NCBI RefSeq assembly: GCF_009911645.1
Contig: NZ_QWKI01000015.1
Location: forward strand, 1 to 37,292
Reading direction: 5' to 3'
DNA length: 37,292 nucleotides
Source of the DNA: Pseudoflavonifractor sp. 60
GTDB taxonomy: Bacteria; Bacillota; Clostridia; Oscillospirales; Oscillospiraceae
Part shown: positions 16,384 through 23,816 of the stretch, one piece after another
Layout: each line of letters starts with the position of its first letter
How positions within the stretch are numbered: position 1 is the first letter of the stretch
Translations under genes and position numbers: made by a program
The notes under the pieces: generated by a model
What the model was told of the DNA's origin: nothing
What the model saw: the letters and a program-made list of their open reading frames with translations, nothing else
Databases searched by the model: none

Positions 16384-16776
16384 ATGTTTTTGGACTGGCT
16401 AAATTTGGTCTTTCCTCCTAAAAAGTACTTTATTGCGGGCAGCCTGTTGGGAGGGTTTTTACTGCCTCTGATTACATGGAGTGTCATATGTTTACCTCTG
16501 TCAAAGCCAGTTTTAATGATTGTATGTATTATTCTCGCCCTGCTTCTGCTTGGATGTGTTGTAGTTGCTCGTATCCTGCCGGCCAGCAGAAATAAGGATC
16601 TCGGTATGGGGTGGTTTTCCATCGGGTTCATCCTTGCAGGACTAACGCTTCCATTATTGCCCGTCCCAAAAGGTATTTGGACACCGGCTCAGTCCCGTTA
16701 TATGATAATGGACGGAGTGATCCTTCTGCTGTTCAGCATGGGCTATGGACTGTACCGATGTTTCCATCATAACTGA
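16384..16776 (+). CDS. Small four-helix membrane protein, possible immunity partner
   Basis: A 130-residue hydrophobic protein with about four membrane segments (starting near FIAGSLLGGFLLPLITW, PVLMIVCIILALLLLG, MGWFSIGFILAGLTL and MDGVILLLFSMGYGLY). The ATG at 16384 is preferred because GAGGTG lies 6 bases upstream; an in-frame GTG at 16375 overlaps that site. It is 12 bases after the secreted-protein gene and ends at a strong terminator, so the two form one short operon. I recognise no family. An immunity or export-assisting role is inferred only from position and size. GC content is intermediate between the island and the flanks. Confidence 0.7.
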   Translation: MFLDWLNLVFPPKKYFIAGSLLGGFLLPLITWSVICLPLSKPVLMIVCIILALLLLGCVVVARILPASRNKDLGMGWFSIGFILAGLTLPLLPVPKGIWTPAQSRYMIMDGVILLLFSMGYGLYRCFHHN

Positions 16777-16781
16777 ATCAA

Positions 16782-16816
16782 AACGGCCCCGCCAACCGGC
16801 GGGGCCGTTCTCTGTT
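16782..16816 (+). terminator. Terminator of the AT-rich island operon
   Basis: Perfect 12-base arms AACGGCCCCGCC (16782-16793) and GGCGGGGCCGTT (16798-16809) with an AACC loop, followed by CTCTGTTT. It lies between convergent transcripts. Confidence 0.8.
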
Positions 16817-16837
16817 TAACGGTTTCGCAGCTTCGAC

Positions 16838-16862
16838 GCAGGCGGCAATCAGTGCCGCCTGC
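16838..16862. other. Perfect hairpin between convergent genes
   Basis: GCAGGCGGCA (16838-16847), loop ATCAG, TGCCGCCTGC (16853-16862). It lies 96 bases after the stop of the minus-strand mglB-like gene. No T-run follows on either strand, so it may be a 3'-end stabiliser rather than a terminator. Nothing else is seen in 16863-16957. Confidence 0.5.
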
Positions 16863-16957
16863 GCATCCACGGTGCGGGCCCAGCCACCGCTTGAGGAGCT
16901 GGAGCAGGCCGAACATCGCAGCCCTTCACGCCTGTTTCATGGACCCCGGACAGGGGT

Positions 16958-18055
16958 TCATCCCGCCAGGCCGCGGCTCTGCGGGGCCTGCTGGCGAAAC
17001 TGCTCCAGATTCTCCCGGGTCACCATCCGGTAGGGCAGCCACACATAGTGGTCCTCCTCCAAATCCACCGTCTGCGTCGGGTCCTCCCCGTTCCACAGCG
17101 CCAGCGCCAGCTCCAGCATGGCCTTGGCCTGGCCCCAGCCGTCGTTGTGGACGGTGCCGTAGAGCTGGCCCGACTCCACCGCCTCCATAGCGGGGCTAGT
17201 GGCGTCAACCCCCACGATCAGGGGCCACTCCTGTCGCTCCCTCTGCCCCTCCGTCAGCGCGTCAATGGCGCCCAGAGCCATATCGTCATTGTTGGCAAAG
17301 ATCACCTCGATCTCGCCACCCAGCTCCTCCAGCCACTGGGCCGTGCGGGCGGAGGCCTGGGCTCGGTTCCAGTTGGCGGTGTCGCTGGCCAGCTTCTCCA
17401 CCTCAACGCCTCCGTCGGTGAGGGCCTTGATGGAGTACTCGGTGCGCAGCAGGGCGTCCTGGTGGCCTGGCTCCCCCTCCAGCATGGCGTACTGGAGGAT
17501 GCCGTCCCCGTTCCGGTCCAGGGCCTCCCGGTCCTCCTGCCAGGCCTCCAGCACCAGTTGGCCCTGGAGCAGGCCGCTCTCCTGGGCGCTGGCCCCCACA
17601 TAGTAGATCTGGTCCCACCGCTGAATGTCCTCGGCCACCGGCTGGCGGTTGAAGAAGATCAGGGGGACCCCCTCCGCCTCCGCCTTGTCGATGATGACCG
17701 CCGCCGCCGTCCGGTCCACCAGATTGACACACAGCACGTCGCACTGCCGGGCCAGGAACCGGTCCACCTGGTCCATCTGGGTCGTCTGACTGCTCAGGCC
17801 GTCGGAGATGAACAGGTTGATCTTCTGCCCCGTCTCATTCTCCGCCTCCTGGGCCAGCCGCTCCAGGCTCTGGGCCATAGCGGAGATAAAGGTGTCGTCC
17901 TGGGTATAGAGGGCCACGCCGATGCGCAGGCTGTCATCCTCCTCCTTCCGGCCGCCGCAGGCCGCCAGCAGCACCAGGGCCAGAAGCAGGGCCAGCCCTC
18001 TACCGCCCCGAGGAGGACATAATGGGAAACAGCAGCTTTTGATTTTCGGGTTCAT
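16958..18055 (-). CDS. MglB-like galactose/glucose-binding lipoprotein without a transporter
   Basis: A 365-residue lipoprotein (lipobox LLAAC, C33). It is close to MglB in several places: the calcium loop DRNGDGILQY (D180-Q188), LEGEPGHQDALLRTEYSIKAL, NWNRAQA, ANNDDMALGAIDAL, VGVDA and GTVHNDGWGQAKAMLELA. It should bind galactose or glucose outside the cell. It is the last gene of a sensing operon (response regulator, lipoprotein, kinase, anchored binding protein) and has no permease of its own; the mgl transporter upstream has a separate binding protein. It may therefore feed the sensor. The ATG at 18055 has GGAGGAG 4 bases upstream and overlaps the previous gene by 56 bases. Confidence 0.88.
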   Translation of the reverse strand: MNPKIKSCCFPLCPPRGGRGLALLLALVLLAACGGRKEEDDSLRIGVALYTQDDTFISAMAQSLERLAQEAENETGQKINLFISDGLSSQTTQMDQVDRFLARQCDVLCVNLVDRTAAAVIIDKAEAEGVPLIFFNRQPVAEDIQRWDQIYYVGASAQESGLLQGQLVLEAWQEDREALDRNGDGILQYAMLEGEPGHQDALLRTEYSIKALTDGGVEVEKLASDTANWNRAQASARTAQWLEELGGEIEVIFANNDDMALGAIDALTEGQRERQEWPLIVGVDATSPAMEAVESGQLYGTVHNDGWGQAKAMLELALALWNGEDPTQTVDLEEDHYVWLPYRMVTRENLEQFRQQAPQSRGLAG

Positions 18056-18926
18056 AAATCTCCTCCCTGCGTATGATGGAAAAGGTCAGGGGGGACAGGG
18101 GCCCGCTCCCCCCCTGGACGGCCTCCGCCGCCTGACGCACCGCCAGGTACCCGGCGGCATAGTCGCTCCAGGCGGCCACGGCGGCAATGTTCCCCCGCTC
18201 CAGCTGGGAGGTGACGGCGGTGGATGCCCCCACGCCGTAAAGCATCAGGGACAGCTCCTCCGTCTCCTTCCGCTCGGCGGCCTGCTGGGTCGCTGCGGGG
18301 TCGAAGGCCAGCATCCAGCCCGCCCCCTCCAGGTCCTGGGGCAGGCTCTCCTCCGTCCGCACCGGGACCCCCGCCTCCTCCAGAGCCTCCCGGGCCGCCT
18401 GGAGGCGCTCCGCCACGCCGGTACACCGGGGGGCGGTGTTCAGGAGGATGACCTCTCCTCCGTCCCACTCCTCCAGCAGGGTCTGGGCCAGCTGCCGCCC
18501 CAGCAGAGCGTTGTCCGGGGCCACCATCCCCGCCGCCCCATCCATCCGGGACTCCAGGGTCACCACCGGGCAGCGCTCCTTCTGCCGCAGCAGAGCGGCA
18601 TAGAGGGACTCCGGGTCCCAGGGCACCGCCACCACGGCCTCCGCTCCCCCGTCCAGCTCACGGAGAAACAGCTCCTCCTGCTCCCCGCCCATGTCCTGGC
18701 CGGAGGGGGTCAGAAAGCGCAGCTCCACCCCAAACTCGTCCGCCGCCTTCTCCATCCCCTGCCGGGCGGCGGAGCTGTCCGTGTCCCGGAGCAGCACCGA
18801 GATGGCCAGCAGCGGGGACACCCCCTGGTCCCGGAACAGCTGGGGGATCACCAGCGAAAGGATCACCAGTAACCCCAAAAAGCCCAAAATGCCCAGCTCG
18901 GCCCAATTGTTCCTTCTCCCTCTCAT
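18000..18926 (-). CDS. Membrane-anchored periplasmic-binding-fold protein (sensor component)
   Basis: A 308-residue protein with one N-terminal membrane segment (about 12-31) and no lipobox, followed by a type I periplasmic-binding fold as in LacI/RbsB: SVLLRDTDSSAARQGMEKAADEFGVELRF, AEAVVAVPWDPE, VVTLESRMDGAAGMVAPDNALLGRQLAQTLLEEW, and a late NIAAVAAWSDYAAGYLAVRQ. A non-cleaved anchored binding protein beside a YesM/LytS kinase is the arrangement of XylFII-LytS in clostridia, where it presents sugar to the kinase. It starts within the stop of the kinase gene (ATGA), which supports this. The ligand is inferred to be a hexose. Confidence 0.78.
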   Translation of the reverse strand: MRGRRNNWAELGILGFLGLLVILSLVIPQLFRDQGVSPLLAISVLLRDTDSSAARQGMEKAADEFGVELRFLTPSGQDMGGEQEELFLRELDGGAEAVVAVPWDPESLYAALLRQKERCPVVTLESRMDGAAGMVAPDNALLGRQLAQTLLEEWDGGEVILLNTAPRCTGVAERLQAAREALEEAGVPVRTEESLPQDLEGAGWMLAFDPAATQQAAERKETEELSLMLYGVGASTAVTSQLERGNIAAVAAWSDYAAGYLAVRQAAEAVQGGSGPLSPLTFSIIRREEIYEPENQKLLFPIMSSSGR

Positions 18927-20737
18927 AGAACCTCCCCCTGCTGCCGGCGGACGGCCTCCTCCCGGGTCAGGGCGGGCAGGCGGATGCGAACCAGCGTGCC
19001 CTCGTCCGGTTCACTGAAAATGGTCAGCCCGTAGCCCTCGCCGTAAGTGAGGCGGATACGCTGATGGACATTCCGGACCCCGATGCCGGAGCCCTTGGTG
19101 TGCCCCTGGGGCCGCTCCGCCTCCAGCAGAGAGGCGGCCACCTCGGGGGGCATTCCCAGGCCATTGTCCTCCACGTCGATCATCAGGTCCTCCCCCTCCC
19201 GGCGGGCGGACACCCGGATCAGGCCGTCGTCCTCCCCGCTGGCCATGCCATGGTAGATGGCGTTCTCCAGCAGGGGCTGGACGATCAGCTTCAGGGTGTA
19301 CAGCTCCTCCGTCCCCGGCTGGGCCTGAATTTGAGTGGTAAACTTATTTTTAAAGCGGATCTGCTGGATGTTCATATAGTGGCGGGCGTGCTCCAGCTCG
19401 TCGGACAGGGGGATCACGCTCTTCCCCCTGCTCAGGGAGATGCGGAACAGCCGGGCCAGAGAGGTGACCATCTGAATGGCCTCCGCCTGCTGCCCCGACT
19501 CGGTCATCCAGATCACCGAGTCCAGGGTGTTGTACAGGAAGTGGGGGTTGATCTGGGACTGGAGCACCTCCAGCTCACTGCGCCGCTTCTGGCCCTCCTG
19601 TTGGATAATGTCGTCCATCAGGTGGCGCATGGTGGACACCATGGAGCGCACCGACCGGCCCAGGTGCTGGATCTCATAGCAGCCCCCCTCCTCGATCTCC
19701 ACGTCCTCCCGGCCCCCCTCCAGCTCCTTGATAGACTGCTCCAGCCGGCGGATGGGGTCAGAGATGCGGGCGGAGATGAGGATATTCAGGAAGGCCATGA
19801 GAAAGATGGCGAAGAGCAGCAGGGACAGGCCGAAGAGGAACATCTGGGGGGAGGCGATCAGCCAATTGGAGGCCGGGGCAACCCCCACCAGCTTCCAGCC
19901 GGTATAGCCCACCGTCTTCACCGTCACCTGCCGGGACTGGCCCTGGAAGGTCTCCACATGACTGCCGTCCCGGTAGCCGGCGGCGGTGCGGTTGTTCTCC
20001 TCCAGCAGGCCGGCGTAGATCAACTGCTGCCGGGGGTGGTAAATCAGCTCCCCGTCCCCGTCGATGAGGTAGAGGTAGCCCCCGTTGGCCAGGCTCACGT
20101 CCCGGCACACCTGCTCAATGCCGCTGAAGCTCATGTCCACCAGCAGCACACCCCCCTCGGTGGCCCCGTCCCAGGTGAGCTGGACGTGGTGGCTCAGGGA
20201 GACAACCCAGCGGTAGGGGTAGTCCGGGTCGCCGAAGATGTTCTGCACGTGGGGTGTGGAGAAGTGGAGGTTTTCCATGCTCAGGCTGGCGGCCTGGAAC
20301 CAGTCGCTGCCGGCGGGGTCAGCGTCGGGCTTGAGCAGGGACAGGGGGACGGCGGAGATGAGCGCGCCCCCGCTGTCGAAGACGGCCAGGGAGACCAAAT
20401 CGTCCCGGTTGGCCTCGTAGAGCAGGCTGAGCTGGCCGGTGAGGCTGTCCCTGGCCAGGTCGCTGTTCTTGATGACCCGGTAGTAGGCCGTGTCGGCAAT
20501 GCGCATCATCCGTTTGAGGTAGCTGTCCAGGTTCAGGTTGGCCTGGGCCAGGACCCGCTGGCTGTTTTCGGCCACCATCTGCTCGCTGGCGGAGGAGAAG
20601 CGCCAAATCAGGCTGATGCCCATGAGCAGAATCCCTGCCGCCGCCACCGCCGTGAAGGACAGGGAGAGCACCATCTGAATGCTCATCTTTCGGTACCGCT
20701 CGGCCCACTGGGCGGTGAATTTTCGAAAAAAGGACAT
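18923..20737 (-). CDS. YesM-type sensor histidine kinase
   Basis: A 604-residue membrane kinase. It has TM1 (about 20-47), a ~250-residue extracellular sensor region of Cache type, TM2 (about 300-323), a HAMP domain, the His_kinase region with phospho-acceptor QINPHFLYNTLDS (H399), the N box PLLENAIYHG and the G boxes DNGLGMP and GSGIGVRN. These mark the YesM/LytS class. Its partner is the YesN-type regulator at 21932-23539. The start at 20737 has GGAGGGGAG 4-8 bases upstream; an in-frame ATG at 20761 lies before that site. The extracellular region could contact the anchored binding protein encoded next. Confidence 0.92.
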   Translation of the reverse strand: MSFFRKFTAQWAERYRKMSIQMVLSLSFTAVAAAGILLMGISLIWRFSSASEQMVAENSQRVLAQANLNLDSYLKRMMRIADTAYYRVIKNSDLARDSLTGQLSLLYEANRDDLVSLAVFDSGGALISAVPLSLLKPDADPAGSDWFQAASLSMENLHFSTPHVQNIFGDPDYPYRWVVSLSHHVQLTWDGATEGGVLLVDMSFSGIEQVCRDVSLANGGYLYLIDGDGELIYHPRQQLIYAGLLEENNRTAAGYRDGSHVETFQGQSRQVTVKTVGYTGWKLVGVAPASNWLIASPQMFLFGLSLLLFAIFLMAFLNILISARISDPIRRLEQSIKELEGGREDVEIEEGGCYEIQHLGRSVRSMVSTMRHLMDDIIQQEGQKRRSELEVLQSQINPHFLYNTLDSVIWMTESGQQAEAIQMVTSLARLFRISLSRGKSVIPLSDELEHARHYMNIQQIRFKNKFTTQIQAQPGTEELYTLKLIVQPLLENAIYHGMASGEDDGLIRVSARREGEDLMIDVEDNGLGMPPEVAASLLEAERPQGHTKGSGIGVRNVHQRIRLTYGEGYGLTIFSEPDEGTLVRIRLPALTREEAVRRQQGEVL

Positions 20738-20763
20738 AAAACTCCCCTCCTCTCGGAACAATC

Positions 20764-20805
20764 TTGTCTTTCCCCCGGGAAAGACAATGCGGAGTATACT
20801 CCGCA
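20764..20805. other. Two adjacent perfect palindromes upstream of the kinase gene
   Basis: TTGTCTTTCCC / GGGAAAGACAA (20764-20787, 2-base centre) is directly followed by TGCGGAGTATACTCCGCA (20788-20805), both perfect. They fill the 80-base gap between the lipoprotein and kinase genes. No T-run follows on the minus strand, so they are not simple terminators. An RNA-processing or attenuation site, or a dimeric operator, is possible. Confidence 0.7.
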
Positions 20806-20819
20806 GGCGGCGCCGGGAC

Positions 20820-21917
20820 TTATTCCCCGGACTTGGGCACTGCCCAGTGGTGCATCAGGGCCTGGAGCTTGCTCATATCGGCGTCAAAGACGTAACCGGA
20901 GGGTTCCTCTGTGATGACCCCCGGTTCAAAACACATGCACAGACTGTCGGTCCTCACCACGACCCCTTCGGGGGTAAATGCGGCCTCCAGACTTGCCCGG
21001 AGGCCCCCGCTTCCCTGCCAGTCCAGGGCGGCGTCAATGATGGCCCGCCCCGCCTCCTCCCGGGAGCACTGAAACAGGTCCCACAGCTCCAGGTGTTCCC
21101 CTGTTTCCCGGTCAAAGGCGTCCCCCAGGCTCTGGGTATAGACGGTGCCGCCCCCCTCCTGGTACAGGGGCAGGGTGAGGCCGGTTCGGAAGTACATCAC
21201 CTGCTCGCTGGAGGCGGAGGGAGTCACATCCTGCTCTACCATGTGGGACTGGAAGTCCTCCCTCTTTTTCAGATAATCGGCGTAGGCCTTTTCCAGCTCC
21301 GCCTGCTCATCGTAGAGGGGGCCCCGCTCCCGGTAATAGGCCGCAACCCGCTCCTGGGCCCTCTGGCTCAGATCCTGGAAGCTCTCCAGGTCCCCCACGA
21401 AATGGTTCTCCGGACCGGAGGGGCCCCGGACCCACAGCAGCTCGGTACCGTCGGCCAGCAGGTAGGTGCGGTCGGCACTGGTAAAATATTCCTCCAGTAC
21501 ATCCAGGGCCGTCCCATCCGCCAGGGCGGCAGCCCCCCGGTTCAGCTTTCCGATAATGGAAATATGGTCCGCCGTATAGGCGGTAAGCTCCTGGCCGTCC
21601 TGGGCCGTCAGCGTCTGTTTGGCCGGCAGGCAGGCGGCGGAGATCTGAACGTCCGGCTCCAGCGCCTTCTGGAACTCCGCCCGCATTTCAGAGCTGGTCC
21701 AGCTGCCGGACTGGGGCGGAGCGGCGAAGGTCTCCTGGGTGAGGAGGAGCCCCACCTGTTCTCCGCTCCGGGTCCGGACCACGAAGGAGGTCAGCTCCCC
21801 TCTCTCTGTGTACTGGACCTGGGTTACCAGTCCCTGGACCTGCTTCCCCTCCTGGCGGCAGGCGGCCAGGGACAGCAGCAGGAGCAGCGCCAGACCGGCA
21901 TGAAATGTTCGCAGCAC
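20820..21917 (-). CDS. Lipoprotein with DUF3298-like C-terminus
   Basis: A 365-residue lipoprotein; the signal peptide ends at the lipobox LSLAAC. The middle is unrecognised with a helical stretch rich in Glu/Lys/Tyr (about 210-250). The C-terminal third, with TLPLYQEGGGTVY, GDAFDRETGEHLELWDLF and AAFTPEGVVVRTDSLCMCFEPGVI, follows the pattern of DUF3298/RsiV-type domains; this is by eye. The start is a GTG at 21917 with AGGAGG 7 bases upstream; an in-frame TTG at 21935 would overlap that site. It lies 14 bases after the response-regulator gene, between regulator and kinase, so it may be an accessory of the signalling unit. Confidence 0.72.
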   Translation of the reverse strand: MLRTFHAGLALLLLLSLAACRQEGKQVQGLVTQVQYTERGELTSFVVRTRSGEQVGLLLTQETFAAPPQSGSWTSSEMRAEFQKALEPDVQISAACLPAKQTLTAQDGQELTAYTADHISIIGKLNRGAAALADGTALDVLEEYFTSADRTYLLADGTELLWVRGPSGPENHFVGDLESFQDLSQRAQERVAAYYRERGPLYDEQAELEKAYADYLKKREDFQSHMVEQDVTPSASSEQVMYFRTGLTLPLYQEGGGTVYTQSLGDAFDRETGEHLELWDLFQCSREEAGRAIIDAALDWQGSGGLRASLEAAFTPEGVVVRTDSLCMCFEPGVITEEPSGYVFDADMSKLQALMHHWAVPKSGE

Positions 21918-21931
21918 AGAAGGACCTCCTC

Positions 21932-23539
21932 TCAATTGTTCAGCCCCGCCCGGAATTTGGAGGGCGACAGGCCAAAGTGTCGTTTAAACACGTAGCTGAA
22001 GTAGTTGGGGTCGGAGTAGCCGATCTGTTGGGCAATGCGATAGGTCTTCTCGTCGGTCTCCCGAAGCAGGCGCACCGCCTCGTCCATGCGTACCTGGGTC
22101 ACATAGGCGGTGAAGCTCATGCCCACCTCCCGCTTGAACAGGGTCGAGAAGTAGGTAGGGGACAGGTGGATGTGGGAACACAGGGCCTCCACGCTGAGCT
22201 GCTCGTTGGTGTAGTGCCCGGCGATGTACTCCTTGGCGTTCTCCACCAGCCGCCAGGCGGAGTCGCTGCGCTGGCGGCCCAGCAGGTCGTGGAGCCTGCT
22301 GCACCGCTCCCTCAGCCAACGGCCCAGCTCCTCCAGGCTGGAGAAGTCGGAGATGGACACCGCGCCGGTGAAGTTGGCCCCAAATACCTCCTCCACACCG
22401 ACCTCGCCGGCCCGGGCCAGGCGAACCAGACAGGTGACCACCTCCAGCAGAAACAGGTGGCACTTGGACAGGGACAGCCCCGTCTGGGACAGCCGCTCAG
22501 TGAGCCCCCGCACTACCTGCTCCACCTGTTCCAGGGTCCCCAGCTTGATAGCGGCGGACAGGGCCCGCTGGTCCTCCTCCTCGAAGGAGAGGACGGCGGA
22601 GTCCTGGGGCTCCAGGTCGCCAATGTAGATGACCCGGCCGCCCCCCATCAGAGCCCGGTAGTCCAGGGCGGAGCGGGCCCCCTCCACACTGCGGTGCAGC
22701 TCCTCGGGCCCCTGGCAGGGCAGGCCCACCCCGGCGGCCAGAGGGACGCCCAGGTAGCTCCGGGACAGCAGGCTCAGCCGCTCCAGCTCCTCCAGCAGGG
22801 GGTAGAGCCGGTCTCTGTCCCTCAGCTGGACCAGCAGGGCCACCGTGTCGCCGCAGAGCACCACACGGGCGGCACAGCCCTCCAGGGAGAAGTGCTCCTC
22901 CAGAAAGGACTGGACCGACAGCAGCAGCAGCTCGTCCCGGCCGGCGTCGCAGCTCTCCCCCGAGGCGTCCGCGTGGAGGAGGGCGGCGGTCCACAGCCCC
23001 GGTGGCAGCTCGATCTCGTACCGGGCCGCCCGGTCCTGGACCTGCTCCGGCGCCAGCTGTCCGCTGAGCAGGCGGGTGTAAAACAGCTCCCGCAGCACCG
23101 GCAGACTCTCCTCATACCGGCGGCGCAGGGTCTCCATGTCCCGCCGCTCCAGCCGCTGTTTGTCCAGCTGCTCCCCCAGCTTGGACAGCACCTGGGTCAG
23201 CTCAGCGGCGTTGATGGGCTTGAGGATGTACTCCGACACCCCCATCCCCACCGCCTGCCGGGCGTACTCAAAGTCGTCAAAGCCGGAGAAGACCACCAGC
23301 TTGGCCGCCGGCAGGGACTGGCGCAGACGGCGGCACAGCTCCAGCCCGTCCATGAAGGGCATTTTAATGTCGGTGAGCACCACATCGGGGTGCAGCTGCT
23401 CGGCCACCTCCAGGGCCTCCTCCCCGTTGCCCGCCTCCCCCACCAGGGCGAATCCCAGGCTAACCCAGTCGATTTTCCGGCTGATCCCCGCCCTGATCTC
23501 CTCCTCGTCGTCCGCCAGCAGCACACGGTATTCCTCCAC
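21932..23539 (-). CDS. YesN-type response regulator (receiver + AraC DNA-binding)
   Basis: A 535-residue regulator. The receiver domain has acidic residues LLADDEEE, phospho-acceptor D57 in VVLTDIKMPFMDG, and K107 in YILKPINA. A ~250-residue middle region follows, then two AraC-type helix-turn-helix motifs at the C-terminus (EALCSHIHLSPTYFSTLFKREVG and RIAQQIGYSDPNYFSYVFKRHFGLSPSKFR). It is the first gene of the sensing operon. The start is GTG at 23539 with GGGAGG 7 bases upstream; an in-frame TTG at 23557 precedes that site. Likely targets are the mgl operon and galK-galT. Confidence 0.92.
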   Translation of the reverse strand: MEEYRVLLADDEEEIRAGISRKIDWVSLGFALVGEAGNGEEALEVAEQLHPDVVLTDIKMPFMDGLELCRRLRQSLPAAKLVVFSGFDDFEYARQAVGMGVSEYILKPINAAELTQVLSKLGEQLDKQRLERRDMETLRRRYEESLPVLRELFYTRLLSGQLAPEQVQDRAARYEIELPPGLWTAALLHADASGESCDAGRDELLLLSVQSFLEEHFSLEGCAARVVLCGDTVALLVQLRDRDRLYPLLEELERLSLLSRSYLGVPLAAGVGLPCQGPEELHRSVEGARSALDYRALMGGGRVIYIGDLEPQDSAVLSFEEEDQRALSAAIKLGTLEQVEQVVRGLTERLSQTGLSLSKCHLFLLEVVTCLVRLARAGEVGVEEVFGANFTGAVSISDFSSLEELGRWLRERCSRLHDLLGRQRSDSAWRLVENAKEYIAGHYTNEQLSVEALCSHIHLSPTYFSTLFKREVGMSFTAYVTQVRMDEAVRLLRETDEKTYRIAQQIGYSDPNYFSYVFKRHFGLSPSKFRAGLNN

Positions 23540-23574
23540 CAGAATTCCTCCCTTCAAGCGCTTATACTGTCCTC

Positions 23575-23603
23575 ATTTTACCACAGCCCGCCGAATTTGA
23601 AAA
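23575..23603 (-). promoter_or_regulatory. Promoter of the sensing operon
   Basis: On the minus strand TTTTCA (23603-23598) and TAAAAT (23580-23575) are 17 bases apart, with TGG just before the -10 (extended -10). It lies directly after the mgl terminator, so sensing genes are a separate unit from the transporter. Confidence 0.6.
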
Positions 23604-23630
23604 GAGGGACCCGCGCACAGCGCGGGTCCC
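23596..23630 (-). terminator. Terminator of the mgl operon
   Basis: Perfect 11-base arms GGGACCCGCGC and GCGCGGGTCCC (23606-23630) with a 3-base loop, followed on the minus strand by TCTTTTC. It starts 9 bases after the stop of the 58-residue protein. Confidence 0.85.
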
Positions 23631-23639
23631 AGCGGCATA

Positions 23640-23816
23640 TCAGCGGTTCAGGATGCCCAGGGCGATGACCAGCACCAGGGCGGCCACGCACAGCCCAATG
23701 AAGAGGTCCAGATACTTCAGGGGCACCTTGCGGAAATTCTCGTAAAAATTCTCAATTCCGGTGAGCTGGCTGCGGTCGGGGCGGTCAGACTCCCGGGGGC
23801 GCTTTTCCTCGTCCAT
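23640..23816 (-). CDS. 58-residue single-pass membrane protein coupled to mglC
   Basis: A small gene whose ATG overlaps the mglC stop by one base (TAATG) and which ends 9 bases before the mgl terminator. Reading the minus strand gives a 58-residue protein: a charged N-terminus (MDEEKRPRESDRPDRS), a middle with ENFYENFRKVPLKY, one membrane segment (about 36-55, LDLFIGLCVAALVLVIALGI) and LNR at the end. The overlap, frame and terminator position support it as a real last cistron of the operon. I know no family for it. A small subunit that stabilises or modulates the sugar permease is a reasonable inference, not shown. Confidence 0.78.
   Translation of the reverse strand: MDEEKRPRESDRPDRSQLTGIENFYENFRKVPLKYLDLFIGLCVAALVLVIALGILNR

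Noticed and set aside
16838..16862. Hairpin as terminator for the minus-strand operon
   Set aside because: The stem is perfect but no T-run follows on the minus strand; kept only as a hairpin of unknown role.
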